NCBI RefSeq assembly: GCF_934294775.1
Contig: NZ_CAKRAH010000029.1
Location: forward strand, 1 to 30,722
Direction of reading: 5' to 3'
Length of the DNA stretch: 30,722 nucleotides
DNA from: an uncultured Dorea sp.
GTDB taxonomy: Bacteria > Bacillota > Clostridia > Lachnospirales > Lachnospiraceae
Position 1 is the first letter of the stretch. Each line of letters starts with the position of its first letter. Shown in pieces: positions 15,768-24,265 of this stretch. The notes beneath the pieces were generated by a model that saw only the letters and a list, made by a program, of their open reading frames with translations, did not search any database and had not been told where the DNA came from. Made by a program: the position numbers and the translations under genes.

Positions 15768-17306
15768 ATGAACAGTGTAATTAAAGGGGCAAGTTATGTA
15801 TTAGTACATACACCAGATATGGTTTTATACAACGGAACAACACAGACAACAGAAAGAGTTGTGAATCCGGATTCGGAATATTTAAAAGCAGTACCGGAAC
15901 ATCTCCGTTCTTATGAAGAGGCAGTGTCTTACTGGCCAAATCAGACATATATCGGTAATGCACATCCGGATGAACTTGCCGCAATAGAATTTCCATATTA
16001 TGACAAGAAAAAAGAAGGGGCAGAACGTTACGGAAAATATGGAGAAATCATGCCAGAAGAAGAATTTTTACTTCTGGTACAGGCATGTGATATGTTCGAA
16101 GTAGTGAGACTGGACAAAGCATTTGTTGAAAAATATAAAGAAGCATTTGCCAAAGATCCGGTGATCTCTGACGACATAGTTGAAAAAATCCATGAAGGTG
16201 TGGAACTTTCTGAAATCGAAGCGCTGATTAGTGAAGATCATGCGGAACCATTATATTTTGAACATCAGTTAGTGGGCTGTGTAAAACCGGCACATGATAT
16301 TGATGGGAACCTGTCTTCTCATGTTATGCATGAAAACCTTATGAGTAAGGCTTCCAGCGTACTTGCCCTTCTCTATGCTGTGAAGAATGCAGGAATTGAG
16401 AAAGCAGATGTTGAATATGTAATTGACTGTGCGGAAGAGGCTTGTGGAGATATGAACCAGAGAGGCGGCGGTAACTTTGCAAAGGCGGCAGCAGAGGTGG
16501 CAGGTCTTGTCAATGCAACCGGATCAGATGCCAGAGGATTCTGTGCAGCACCGACACATGCACTGATCGAAGCTGCGGCACTGGTAAAAGCAGGCGCATA
16601 TAAGACGGTTGTCGTTACAGCAGGAGGCTGTACTGCAAAACTTGGCATGAACGGAAAAGATCATGTGAAGAAAGGTCTTCCGATTCTGGAAGACTGCCTT
16701 GGTGGATTCGCAGTCGTTGTATCGGAGAATGACGGAGTGAACCCGGAGATTGATCTGGGAATGCTTGGACGTCACAGCGTTGGAACAGGTTCTGCACCAC
16801 AGAATGTAATCGGAAGTCTGGTAGCAGACCCGCTTGACCGTGCAGGAATGAAGATTACAGATATCGATAAATTCTCGCCGGAGATGCAAAATCCGGATAT
16901 CACAAAACCGGCAGGAGCAGGAGATGTACCGCTTGCCAACTATAAGATGATCGGGGCACTGGCAGTTAAGAGAGGCGAGCTGGAAAGAAAAGAACTTGCA
17001 AACTTTACAAAAGAGCATGGACTGACAGGATGGGCACCGACGCAGGGACATATTCCTTCCGGTGTTCCGTACGTAGGATTTGCAAGAGAAGACATCCTGG
17101 ATGGAAAGATTAAAAATGCAATGATCATCGGAAAAGGAAGTCTGTTCCTTGGCCGTATGACCAATCTTTTCGACGGGGTATCATTCGTTATTCATGGCAA
17201 TACAGCAGCTGAGAAAGAAGAAGCTGCCGGTGTATCAGAGGAAGAAGTAAAGGGACTGATCGCAAAGGCGATGAAAGAATTTGCAGCAACCCTGATGGCA
17301 GAATAG
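15768..17306 (+). CDS. grdC: Glycine reductase protein C, beta subunit GrdC
   Basis: GrdC and GrdD form protein C, which receives the Se-carboxymethyl group as a bound acetyl thioester and releases acetyl phosphate by phosphorolysis. The 512-residue protein has a ketoacyl-ACP-synthase-III-like core with segments such as CAEEACGDMNQRGGGNFAKA, GFCAAPTHALIEAAALV and VVTAGGCTAKLGMNG, and a C-terminal GKGSLFLGRMTNLFDG segment. The ATG at 15768 follows GGAAAGGTGG. grdD starts 11 nt after its stop. It is separated from grdA by a terminator, so it forms the second, probably weaker part of the operon. Confidence 0.94.
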   Translation: MNSVIKGASYVLVHTPDMVLYNGTTQTTERVVNPDSEYLKAVPEHLRSYEEAVSYWPNQTYIGNAHPDELAAIEFPYYDKKKEGAERYGKYGEIMPEEEFLLLVQACDMFEVVRLDKAFVEKYKEAFAKDPVISDDIVEKIHEGVELSEIEALISEDHAEPLYFEHQLVGCVKPAHDIDGNLSSHVMHENLMSKASSVLALLYAVKNAGIEKADVEYVIDCAEEACGDMNQRGGGNFAKAAAEVAGLVNATGSDARGFCAAPTHALIEAAALVKAGAYKTVVVTAGGCTAKLGMNGKDHVKKGLPILEDCLGGFAVVVSENDGVNPEIDLGMLGRHSVGTGSAPQNVIGSLVADPLDRAGMKITDIDKFSPEMQNPDITKPAGAGDVPLANYKMIGALAVKRGELERKELANFTKEHGLTGWAPTQGHIPSGVPYVGFAREDILDGKIKNAMIIGKGSLFLGRMTNLFDGVSFVIHGNTAAEKEEAAGVSEEEVKGLIAKAMKEFAATLMAE

Positions 17307-17317
17307 GGGGGTGCAAG

Positions 17318-18472
17318 ATGGCAGATAAGATTGAGAAAATCATTGCAGATACATTTTTGAAGATGGCAGAAGGACTGGAGACAGGAAGCTTTGGAAAGAA
17401 ACCTAAGATTGCCCTGACAGGAATGGGAAGCGAACATGGGGAAGAGAATGCCATGGAAGCAGCAAAGATGGCAGCAAAGGATGGAATTGACGTATATTAT
17501 ATCGGCACACTGGAAGCAGAAGGTGTTACGACTGTAAAAGTGGCAGATGATGAAGAAGGCCACAAGAAGATGGAGGAACTTCTGGCATCACAAGAGGTTG
17601 ATGGAGCTGTAACGATGCATTTTCCATTTCCAATCGGGGTATCGACAGTAGGACGTGTTGTGACTCCTGCAAAGGGAAAAGAGATGTTCATAGCCAATAC
17701 AACAGGGACGTCCAGTGCGGACCGCGTTGAAGGGATGATTAAGAATACGATCTATGGTATCATTGCGGCAAAAGCATGCGGAAAGGAACACCCAACAGTA
17801 GGAATCCTGAATGTAGATGGTGCACGCCAGACGGAAATCGCATTAAAAGAACTTAAGAAAAACGGATACGACATTACATTTGCAGAATCAGCAAGAGCGG
17901 ACGGAGGCTGTGTAATGCGTGGAAATGATGTTCTGCAGGGAACACCGGACATTATGGTATGTGATTCTTTGACCGGGAATATCATGGTGAAGATGTTGTC
18001 TTCATACACAACAGGAGGCAGTTTTGAAGCATCTGGATATGGTTATGGCCCTGGAATCGGGGAAGGTTATGAGCAGCTGGTTATGATCGTATCCAGAGCG
18101 TCGGGAGCACCGGTGATCGCAGGAGCAATACGCTATGCGGCAGAGCTGGTAAAAAGTAAGGTATTTGAGATTGCAAAGGAAGAATTTATGGCAGCAGACA
18201 AAGCCGGTTTAAAAGATATCCTGGCGGCAAGAAAACAGACGTCGAAGCCGGCAGCGGAAGCCGTAGAAGTAAAGGCTCCGCCAAAAGAGATCGTGACATC
18301 CCAGATTGCAGGAATAGAGGTTATGGATCTGGAAGATGCAGTGAAAGTACTGTGGAAGCAGAATATCTATGCAGAGAGCGGTATGGGCTGTACAGGACCG
18401 ATTATCCGTGTATCTGATGCGAATCTGGCAAAGGCGGAAGAGGAGCTTAAAAAGGCCGGATATATCAATTAA
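17318..18472 (+). CDS. grdD: Glycine reductase protein C, alpha subunit GrdD
   Basis: GrdD is the subunit of protein C that forms acetyl phosphate; it resembles phosphate acyltransferase PlsX. It has 384 residues. The functional cysteine near the C-terminus is Cys358 in GMGCTGPIIRVSD, in line with the cysteine near 359 described for the family. Segments TGMGSEHGEENAMEAAKMAA and FPIGVSTVGRVVTPAKG fit the fold. The ATG at 17318 follows GGGGGGTG, which overlaps the grdC stop region, suggesting translational coupling. It is the last gene of the operon and is followed by a strong terminator shared with the convergent sstT. Confidence 0.94.
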   Translation: MADKIEKIIADTFLKMAEGLETGSFGKKPKIALTGMGSEHGEENAMEAAKMAAKDGIDVYYIGTLEAEGVTTVKVADDEEGHKKMEELLASQEVDGAVTMHFPFPIGVSTVGRVVTPAKGKEMFIANTTGTSSADRVEGMIKNTIYGIIAAKACGKEHPTVGILNVDGARQTEIALKELKKNGYDITFAESARADGGCVMRGNDVLQGTPDIMVCDSLTGNIMVKMLSSYTTGGSFEASGYGYGPGIGEGYEQLVMIVSRASGAPVIAGAIRYAAELVKSKVFEIAKEEFMAADKAGLKDILAARKQTSKPAAEAVEVKAPPKEIVTSQIAGIEVMDLEDAVKVLWKQNIYAESGMGCTGPIIRVSDANLAKAEEELKKAGYIN

Positions 18473-18500
18473 AGGATAGAGAAACCCAATGATTTAATTA

Positions 18501-18559
18501 AAAAAGAATGCCTGGAGCGGAAGAATCAATAGAAAGATTCTTCCGCTTCAGGCATTTTT
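18501..18559. terminator. Bidirectional terminator between grdD and sstT
   Basis: AATGCCTG and AGCGGAAGAATC (18507-18527) pair almost perfectly with GATTCTTCCGCT and CAGGCATT. The plus strand continues into TTTTT (to 18559); on the minus strand the A-run at 18501-18505 gives the T-tract for sstT. The two convergent genes can therefore share it. Confidence 0.88.
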
Positions 18560-18563
18560 AATA

Positions 18564-18606
18564 CCAAAGTATGCAGGAGAAGCTGCCAGTGGCAGCCTCT
18601 CTGTAT
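18564..18606 (+). repeat. Dispersed post-terminator hairpin repeat, copy 3
   Basis: This is the best-preserved copy. CCAAAGTATGCAGGAGAAG leads into a perfect GCTGCC-AGT-GGCAGC hairpin, and the arms TGCAGGAGA/TCTCTGTA continue the stem. It starts five bases after the T-run of the preceding terminator. Confidence 0.65.
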
Positions 18607-18668
18607 CTAATAAGACGTTGTATTATGGGCACAACAACTTATAAGCGTAATAAAATTGTAAATTAAGA

Positions 18669-19889
18669 TTACTTCTGACCGCGAAGTCTCTTTTCACGGA
18701 TATCAGCAATGGCTGTATAAAGTACATCGGATGAAGAGTTCAGTCCTGTCTCGCAGGAATCCTGAATAACACCGATAATGAATCCGACACCAACTGCCTG
18801 CATGGCAACATCATTCGGTACACCGAAGAGACTGCAGGCCATAGGAATCAGTAATAAGGAACCGCCGGCAACTCCGGAAGCACCTGCGGCACTTAAGGCA
18901 GCCAGTACACAGAGGACGATCGATGTAAGAAAGTCTACATGGATACCCAGTGTATGTGCGGTAGATAATGCCATGACAGAGATTGTAATAGCAGCACCTG
19001 CCATGTTGATGGTTGCTCCAAGTGGGATGGAGATAGAGTATGTATCTTCATCCAGTCCGAGTTTTTTACAAAGCTCCATGTTAACCGGAATATTGGCAGC
19101 AGAACTTCTGGTGAAGAATGCTGTGATAAAGCTTTCTTTCAGACAGGTAAATACCAGCGGGTAAGGATTCTGTCTTGTGAAAATGAATACAATAACCGGG
19201 TTGATAATGAAGATGACAACTGCCATACTTCCTACCAGTACCAGAATCAGTTTCCCATAAGAAAGTAATGCATCGAGTCCCTGTTCGGAAATAGTTGTAA
19301 AGATCAGTCCCATGATACCAAATGGCGCACAGCTGATGATCCACTGAACAGCCGTAGCCGTAGCATCGGAAATGTTCTCAAGTGTGTCTTTTGTTCCCTG
19401 ATTCGCATGCTTTAATGCGATTCCGAAGATAACAGCCCAGAAAAGAATACCGATGTAATTAGCATTGACAATGGAATCAACCGGGTTCTTAACGAGATTG
19501 TTCAAAAGATTGGTCAGCACTTCTGCGATTCCACTTGGAGGTGTGATATCAGTAGAAGAGGCTGAATCTGTAAATGTCAGTGTTACAGGGAACAACCTGC
19601 AGGCGATAACTGCAACAAATGCTGAGACAAGGTTACCGACCATGTACAGGATGATGATGAATTTTAAATTGGTCTTCTGACCGGACTTCATGTGACAGAG
19701 TGCACTCATAACCAGGAAGAATACCAGAAGTGGGGCGATACCTTTTAATGCTCCGACGAACATGGTTCCAAGGATTGAGATTACGGATGCCTGAGGAACA
19801 ACAAGACCAAGGATCAGTCCGATGATCAGGCCGCAGATGATACGTTTGATCAGGCTGATGCTGTTCCATTTTTTGATTAAATTTTTCAT
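18669..19889 (-). CDS. sstT: Serine/threonine:Na+ symporter SstT
   Basis: SstT is a DAACS-family carrier that imports serine and threonine with sodium. The 406-residue protein starts MKNLIKKWNSISLIKRI and shows the family core SSAANIPVNMELCKKLG and IPLGATINMAGAAITISV, with eight or so hydrophobic segments. The ATG (complement of 19887-19889) has only a weak ribosome site. A minus-strand promoter lies at 20001-20029. It diverges from tdh-kbl, and this pairing suggests threonine uptake feeding Tdh. No binding site for a shared regulator could be identified in the 317-nt divergent region. Confidence 0.95.
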   Translation of the reverse strand: MKNLIKKWNSISLIKRIICGLIIGLILGLVVPQASVISILGTMFVGALKGIAPLLVFFLVMSALCHMKSGQKTNLKFIIILYMVGNLVSAFVAVIACRLFPVTLTFTDSASSTDITPPSGIAEVLTNLLNNLVKNPVDSIVNANYIGILFWAVIFGIALKHANQGTKDTLENISDATATAVQWIISCAPFGIMGLIFTTISEQGLDALLSYGKLILVLVGSMAVVIFIINPVIVFIFTRQNPYPLVFTCLKESFITAFFTRSSAANIPVNMELCKKLGLDEDTYSISIPLGATINMAGAAITISVMALSTAHTLGIHVDFLTSIVLCVLAALSAAGASGVAGGSLLLIPMACSLFGVPNDVAMQAVGVGFIIGVIQDSCETGLNSSSDVLYTAIADIREKRLRGQK

Positions 19890-20000
19890 TGTTTCTTTTG
19901 GCAGGAGTGATGATGGCAGAATACTGTGGGATTTGTAGACTGTGAATCAGGATTCCTGCACCCCTCTCTTTCGTTTTTTACTTTCACAAGCATAAATAAA

Positions 20001-20029
20001 ATTATACACGATAGAATTATGAAAGTAAA
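20001..20029 (-). promoter_or_regulatory. Putative sstT promoter
   Basis: Read on the minus strand, TTTACT, a 17-nt spacer and TATAAT. The leader to sstT is about 105 nt and contains an interrupted palindrome, CAGGATTCCTG. Confidence 0.6.
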
Positions 20030-20115
20030 TGATAATTTTGGTATAAAATGCCAATAATAACGCAAAATGAATGTGAAAAACTTGTCAAAATAAACAAAAA
20101 ATAAACAATTAAAGG

Positions 20116-20144
20116 TTGTATATAGCAAATAAGAGTGCTATAAT
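20116..20144 (+). promoter_or_regulatory. Promoter of tdh-kbl
   Basis: TTGTAT (20116-20121), a 17-nt spacer and TATAAT (20139-20144). The rest of the 19890-20206 divergent gap is AT-rich and holds the opposing sstT promoter. Confidence 0.75.
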
Positions 20145-20166
20145 AACATCTGTTAGTACGAGATTG

Positions 20167-20191
20167 CCATCTGGGGAGATGGTATGTTTTT
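20167..20191 (+). other. Hairpin with T-run in the tdh leader
   Basis: CCATCT-GGGG-AGATGG (20167-20182) is followed four bases later by TTTTT (20187-20191), just before the GGGAGG ribosome site. It could act as a weak attenuator or as an RNA-stabilising hairpin. Confidence 0.45.
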
Positions 20192-20206
20192 GGGAGGTTA
20201 TATAAT

Positions 20207-21268
20207 ATGCAATTGAATAATGATGGTCTGATGTGGGCACTGGTAAAGGAAAAACCTGAGGAAGGACTCTGGATGAAGAGAGTACCGATTCCGGAAGTAG
20301 GACCAAATGATGTGAAGATCAAGATTCACAAGACAGCAATCTGCGGAACAGATGTACATATTTATCAGTGGAACGACTGGGCACAGCATACGATTCCGGT
20401 TGGCCTTACAGCAGGACACGAGTACGTTGGAGAAATCGTAGAAAAAGGAGAAGGCGTACAGGGATTTAAGATCGGGGATCTGGTATCCGGAGAAGGACAC
20501 ATTACATGCGGAAAATGCCGTAACTGTCTGGAAGGACACAAAGAGAACTGTAAAGATGCAAAAGGTGTTGGAGTAAACCGTAACGGAGCATTTGCAGAAT
20601 ATCTGGTAATTCCGTCAAGTAATGTATGGCCATGCAATCCGAATATTCCGGAAGAAATGTATGCAATCTTCGATCCATTTGGAAATGCAACACATACCGC
20701 ACTTTCTTTTGATGCGCTAGGAGAAGATGTGCTGATCGCAGGAGCAGGTCCGATTGGATGTATGGCAGCTGCAATCGTAAAATTCTCAGGAGCAAGACAT
20801 GTTGTGGTAACAGATATGAATCCATACAGACTGGAACTTGCTAAGAAGCTGGGAGCAACAAGAACTGTAAACTTAAAAGAAGAAAAGCTGACAGACGTCA
20901 TGAAAGAAATCGGAATGACAGAAGGATTCGACGTAGGACTTGAAATGTCCGGATCACAGATCGCACTGGATGATATGATCCACAATATGAAGCATGGCGG
21001 ACATATTGCACTGTTGGGATTACAGAGAACAGATGCAAAAGTAGACCTTGAGACAGTGATTTTTAACGGATTACACCTGAAGGGGATCTATGGACGTAAA
21101 GTATGGGATACCTGGTATAAGATGTCTACCATGTTACAGGCAGGTCTGGATATCTCAGATATCATTACACATCATTTTGATATCAAAGATTATGAAAAGG
21201 GATTTGAGGCAATGATCTCAGGAAATTCAGGAAAAGTAATTCTTGACTGGGCACATGTTAATGACTAA
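20207..21268 (+). CDS. tdh: L-threonine 3-dehydrogenase (zinc-dependent)
   Basis: Tdh oxidises threonine with NAD+ to 2-amino-3-oxobutyrate in the cytosol. The 353-residue medium-chain dehydrogenase has the catalytic zinc Cys in AICGTDVHIYQWNDW, a structural zinc set CGKCRNCLEGHKENC, and the Rossmann motif VLIAGAGPIGCMAA. TAGHEYVGEI carries the conserved His-Glu. The ATG follows GGGAGG. kbl begins 23 nt after the stop. The NDW segment and the adjacent kbl favour threonine dehydrogenase over sorbitol- or butanediol-type relatives. Confidence 0.94.
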   Translation: MQLNNDGLMWALVKEKPEEGLWMKRVPIPEVGPNDVKIKIHKTAICGTDVHIYQWNDWAQHTIPVGLTAGHEYVGEIVEKGEGVQGFKIGDLVSGEGHITCGKCRNCLEGHKENCKDAKGVGVNRNGAFAEYLVIPSSNVWPCNPNIPEEMYAIFDPFGNATHTALSFDALGEDVLIAGAGPIGCMAAAIVKFSGARHVVVTDMNPYRLELAKKLGATRTVNLKEEKLTDVMKEIGMTEGFDVGLEMSGSQIALDDMIHNMKHGGHIALLGLQRTDAKVDLETVIFNGLHLKGIYGRKVWDTWYKMSTMLQAGLDISDIITHHFDIKDYEKGFEAMISGNSGKVILDWAHVND

Positions 21269-21291
21269 ATAGAAATTGAGAGGTTAAGAAA

Positions 21292-22494
21292 ATGGCACGT
21301 AAAGATGATATTTTAAGCATTTACACAAAAGAAGTAGAAGGAATCAAAGAAGCAGGGCTTTTTAAAGGAGAGGCACCATTTGTATCTCCTCAGGGAGCAA
21401 GAGTGAAGATGGAAGACGGAAGAGAGCTTCTGTGCATGTGTGCGAATAACTACCTTGGACTTGGGGATAACCCGAGATTGATCGAGGCTGCTAAGAGAAC
21501 ATATGATGAAAAAGGATATGGAGTTGCATCTGTACGTTTCATCTGTGGAACACAGGATATTCATAAGAAGCTGGAAAAGAAGATCTCAGGATTCTTAGGA
21601 ACAGATGATACGATCCTTTATTCTTCATGTTTTGATGCAAATGGTGGATTATTTGAGACAATCCTGACAGCAGAAGATGCAGTCATCAGTGATGAACTGA
21701 ACCATGCATCTATCATTGACGGAGTGCGTCTGTGTAAGGCAAAACGTTTCCGCTATAAGAATAACGATATGGAAGATCTGGAAGCAAAATTAAAAGAAGC
21801 AGATGAAGCCGGAGCAAGAATCAAACTGATCGCTACAGATGGTGTATTTTCAATGGATGGAATTATCTGTAACTTAAAAGGCGTATGTGATCTGGCTGAT
21901 AAGTACAATGCACTTGTGATGGTTGATGACAGTCATGCAGTTGGATTCGTAGGAAAGACAGGCCGTGGAACAGCAGAATACTGCGGAGTTGAAGGCCGTG
22001 TGGATATCATCACAGGAACATTGGGAAAAGCACTCGGAGGAGCATCAGGCGGATATACATCCGGACGTAAAGAAATCATTGACCTGTTAAGACAGAGAAG
22101 CCGTCCGTACCTGTTCTCTAATTCCTTGGCACCGGCAATTGCCGGAGCAAGCCTTGAGCTTTTTGATATGTTAGAGGAGAGCACAGAGCTTCGTGACCAT
22201 CTGGAAGAAGTGACAGCATATTACAGAAAACAGCTGGTAGACAACGGATTTGACATTATCCCGGGAACACATCCATGTGTACCTGTTATGCTCTATGATG
22301 AGAAGACAGCAGCAGAGTTTGCAAAACGCATGATGGAAAAAGGTGTGTATGTAGTAGCATTCTCTTATCCGGTTGTACCAAAGGGAAAAGCAAGAATCCG
22401 TACACAGGTATGTGCAAGTCATACAAAAGAAGACATTGATTTCATCGTAAAATGCTTCATTGAAGTAAGAGAAGAGATGGGATTGAATAAATAA
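21292..22494 (+). CDS. kbl: Glycine C-acetyltransferase (2-amino-3-ketobutyrate CoA ligase)
   Basis: Kbl is a PLP enzyme that splits 2-amino-3-oxobutyrate with CoA into glycine and acetyl-CoA, using the unstable product of Tdh. The 400-residue protein belongs to the alpha-oxoamine synthase family. The PLP lysine is Lys246 in GTLGKALGGASGGYTSG, and MVDDSHAVGFVGKTGRGT carries the conserved Asp and His. The start ATG follows a modest GAGAGG. It forms a two-gene operon with tdh, ended by the terminator at 22517. Its glycine product is the substrate of the nearby glycine reductase. Confidence 0.95.
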   Translation: MARKDDILSIYTKEVEGIKEAGLFKGEAPFVSPQGARVKMEDGRELLCMCANNYLGLGDNPRLIEAAKRTYDEKGYGVASVRFICGTQDIHKKLEKKISGFLGTDDTILYSSCFDANGGLFETILTAEDAVISDELNHASIIDGVRLCKAKRFRYKNNDMEDLEAKLKEADEAGARIKLIATDGVFSMDGIICNLKGVCDLADKYNALVMVDDSHAVGFVGKTGRGTAEYCGVEGRVDIITGTLGKALGGASGGYTSGRKEIIDLLRQRSRPYLFSNSLAPAIAGASLELFDMLEESTELRDHLEEVTAYYRKQLVDNGFDIIPGTHPCVPVMLYDEKTAAEFAKRMMEKGVYVVAFSYPVVPKGKARIRTQVCASHTKEDIDFIVKCFIEVREEMGLNK

Positions 22495-22516
22495 TAATCG
22501 AAACAAATAATGAGAA

Positions 22517-22566
22517 AAAATGGTACGTAACATTTGAGAAAAGTGGTGCGTACCATTTTATATTTT
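22517..22566 (+). terminator. Intrinsic terminator after kbl
   Basis: AAAAATGGTACG (22517-22528) pairs with CGTACCATTTT, ending in a T-rich tract. The loop is about 21 nt. Confidence 0.75.
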
Positions 22567-22567
22567 G

Positions 22568-22576
22568 TGATATACT
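22568..22576 (+). promoter_or_regulatory. Extended -10 promoter for the M18 aminopeptidase gene
   Basis: TGA-TATACT is an extended -10 with no convincing -35, placed immediately behind the kbl terminator. It would give a leader of about 118 nt. Confidence 0.5.
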
Positions 22577-22593
22577 AAAAACAGCGCGAATTG

Positions 22594-22620
22594 CTTTCGC
22601 ATTCTGCGTGAATGCGAAAG
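22594..22620 (+). other. Perfect 11-bp hairpin in the aminopeptidase leader
   Basis: CTTTCGCATTC-TGCGT-GAATGCGAAAG. The hairpin has no T-run and lies about 20 nt after the predicted transcription start. The following GC-richer stretch (22621-22680) can also fold (GCAGG/CCTGT). It may be an mRNA-stabilising 5' hairpin, a regulator operator, or part of an unrecognised leader RNA. Confidence 0.55.
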
Positions 22621-22700
22621 AAGATGCAGGCGTTATGACCTGTAAACTGCAGGGATCGTAGCCGGCATTTTCCAGAGACGTGAAAGGAGAGACTGAAAAA

Positions 22701-24089
22701 ATGGAAAGAAAAAACGCATGGAAGACATACAACGCTTCGCAGTTAGAAGAACTGGAGCAGATTAACAATCGTTATAAAACATGTCTGGATACAGGAAAGA
22801 CGGAAAGAGAGTGCATCCGTCTGGCTGTAAAAGAAATCGAGGAGAAAGGCTATAAAGACCTGAAAGACGTAAAAGGAAGTCTGAAAGCCGGAGATAAGGT
22901 ATATGCAGTATGTATGGGAAAAAGTATCGCAATGTTCCAGATCGGAAAAGAGCCATTGGAAAACGGTATGAACATTCTCGGAGCACATATCGATTCACCA
23001 AGAATAGATGTAAAACAGAATCCATTATATGAAAATGAAGAGCTTGCATATCTGGATACACATTATTACGGCGGTATCAAGAAGTATCAGTGGGTAACAC
23101 TTCCACTGGCACTTCATGGTGTGATCGCTAAGACAGACGGAACAATCCAGGAGGTAAATATCGGAGAAAAAGAAGATGATCCGGTATTCGTAGTGACAGA
23201 TCTTCTGATCCATCTTGCCGGAAAGCAGATGGAAAAGAAAGCAAGCGTGGTAATCGAAGGAGAAAAACTGGATCTGCTGATTGGAAGCCGTCCACTTGCA
23301 AAAGAAGAAGGTCTGGATGAAAGCGAAAAAGAAGCTGTAAAAGCCAATGTTATGAAGATTTTAACAGATTATTATGACATAGATGAGGAAGATTTCCTTT
23401 CGGCAGAACTGGAGATCGTACCGGCAGGAAAAGCCAGAGACTGCGGAATAGACAGAAGTATGGTGCTTGCTTACGGACAGGATGACAGAGTGTGTGCATT
23501 TACCTCATTATTTGCCATGCTGGATGTAGAAGAGGTAGAACGTACATCCTGCTGTATTCTGGTAGACAAAGAAGAGATTGGAAGTGTAGGAGCGACAGGT
23601 ATGCACTCAAGATTTTTTGAAAATGTGGTAGCAGAACTTGTTGCATTAACAGATGGAGAATCTGAACTTAGAGTACGCCGTGCACTGCAGAATTCCAGAA
23701 TGTTATCGTCAGATGTAAGTGCTGCTTATGATCCGATGTACGCAGAAGCATTCGAAAAGAGAAGTGCGGCATTCTTCGGAAAGGGTCTGGTATTTAATAA
23801 ATTTACCGGATCTAGAGGTAAGAGTGGATCCAACGATGCAAATGCGGAATATCTGGCAAAGATACGCTGTGCGATGAATGCAGAAGATGTCGCATATCAG
23901 TTCGCAGAACTTGGAAAAGTCGATATTGGTGGCGGCGGAACCATCGCATATATCATGGCAAATTATGGCATGGAGGTCATTGACAGCGGAGTAGCAGTTA
24001 TGAGTATGCATGCTCCGTGGGAGGTTACTAGCAAGGCAGATGTATACGAAGCATACAGAGGATACAAGTCGTTTTTGCGTAACATTTAG
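22701..24089 (+). CDS. M18 family aminopeptidase
   Basis: This zinc/cobalt aminopeptidase removes N-terminal residues from peptides in the cytosol. The 462-residue length is normal for family M18. Metal-binding and catalytic segments are GAHIDSPR (H96, D98), LVDKEEIGSVGATGM with the catalytic Glu pair, MLSSDVSAAYDP, and SMHAPWEVTSKAD near the C-terminus. I chose the ATG at 22701, with AAAGGAGAG upstream; a GTG at 22680 in frame would precede that ribosome site. It stands alone with its own leader. Peptide breakdown would supply amino acids to the Stickland genes nearby, which is inference from context. Confidence 0.93.
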   Translation: MERKNAWKTYNASQLEELEQINNRYKTCLDTGKTERECIRLAVKEIEEKGYKDLKDVKGSLKAGDKVYAVCMGKSIAMFQIGKEPLENGMNILGAHIDSPRIDVKQNPLYENEELAYLDTHYYGGIKKYQWVTLPLALHGVIAKTDGTIQEVNIGEKEDDPVFVVTDLLIHLAGKQMEKKASVVIEGEKLDLLIGSRPLAKEEGLDESEKEAVKANVMKILTDYYDIDEEDFLSAELEIVPAGKARDCGIDRSMVLAYGQDDRVCAFTSLFAMLDVEEVERTSCCILVDKEEIGSVGATGMHSRFFENVVAELVALTDGESELRVRRALQNSRMLSSDVSAAYDPMYAEAFEKRSAAFFGKGLVFNKFTGSRGKSGSNDANAEYLAKIRCAMNAEDVAYQFAELGKVDIGGGGTIAYIMANYGMEVIDSGVAVMSMHAPWEVTSKADVYEAYRGYKSFLRNI

Positions 24090-24192
24090 AAGATAGAGTC
24101 GGATAACTGCACGGAAATGTACTTGATTTTAGACAATTGTGCAGATTGACTGAAACAAAGGGGAAAAATCGGCAGATTTATTGGTGAAAGTC

Positions 24193-24221
24193 TTGACGAA
24201 AACTGGTAAAAACAGTAAAAT
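24193..24221 (+). promoter_or_regulatory. Promoter of ppdK
   Basis: TTGACG (24193-24198), a 17-nt spacer and TAAAAT (24216-24221). The leader is about 40 nt and ends in a strong TAGGAGG ribosome site. Confidence 0.75.
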
Positions 24222-24265
24222 ATGAAGTGCGACTTAGAAAATTTAGTTTTAGGAGGTCATGACAA

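Noticed and set aside
10655..22682. Shared TTTCCAGAGA in the grdX leader (near 10657) and the aminopeptidase leader (near 22669)
   Set aside because: Ten bases in two leaders without other similarity is too little to call a common element.
24107..24144. CTGCAC/GTGCAG hairpin after the aminopeptidase gene as a terminator
   Set aside because: The stem is only 6 bp, the loop is long and there is no T-run.
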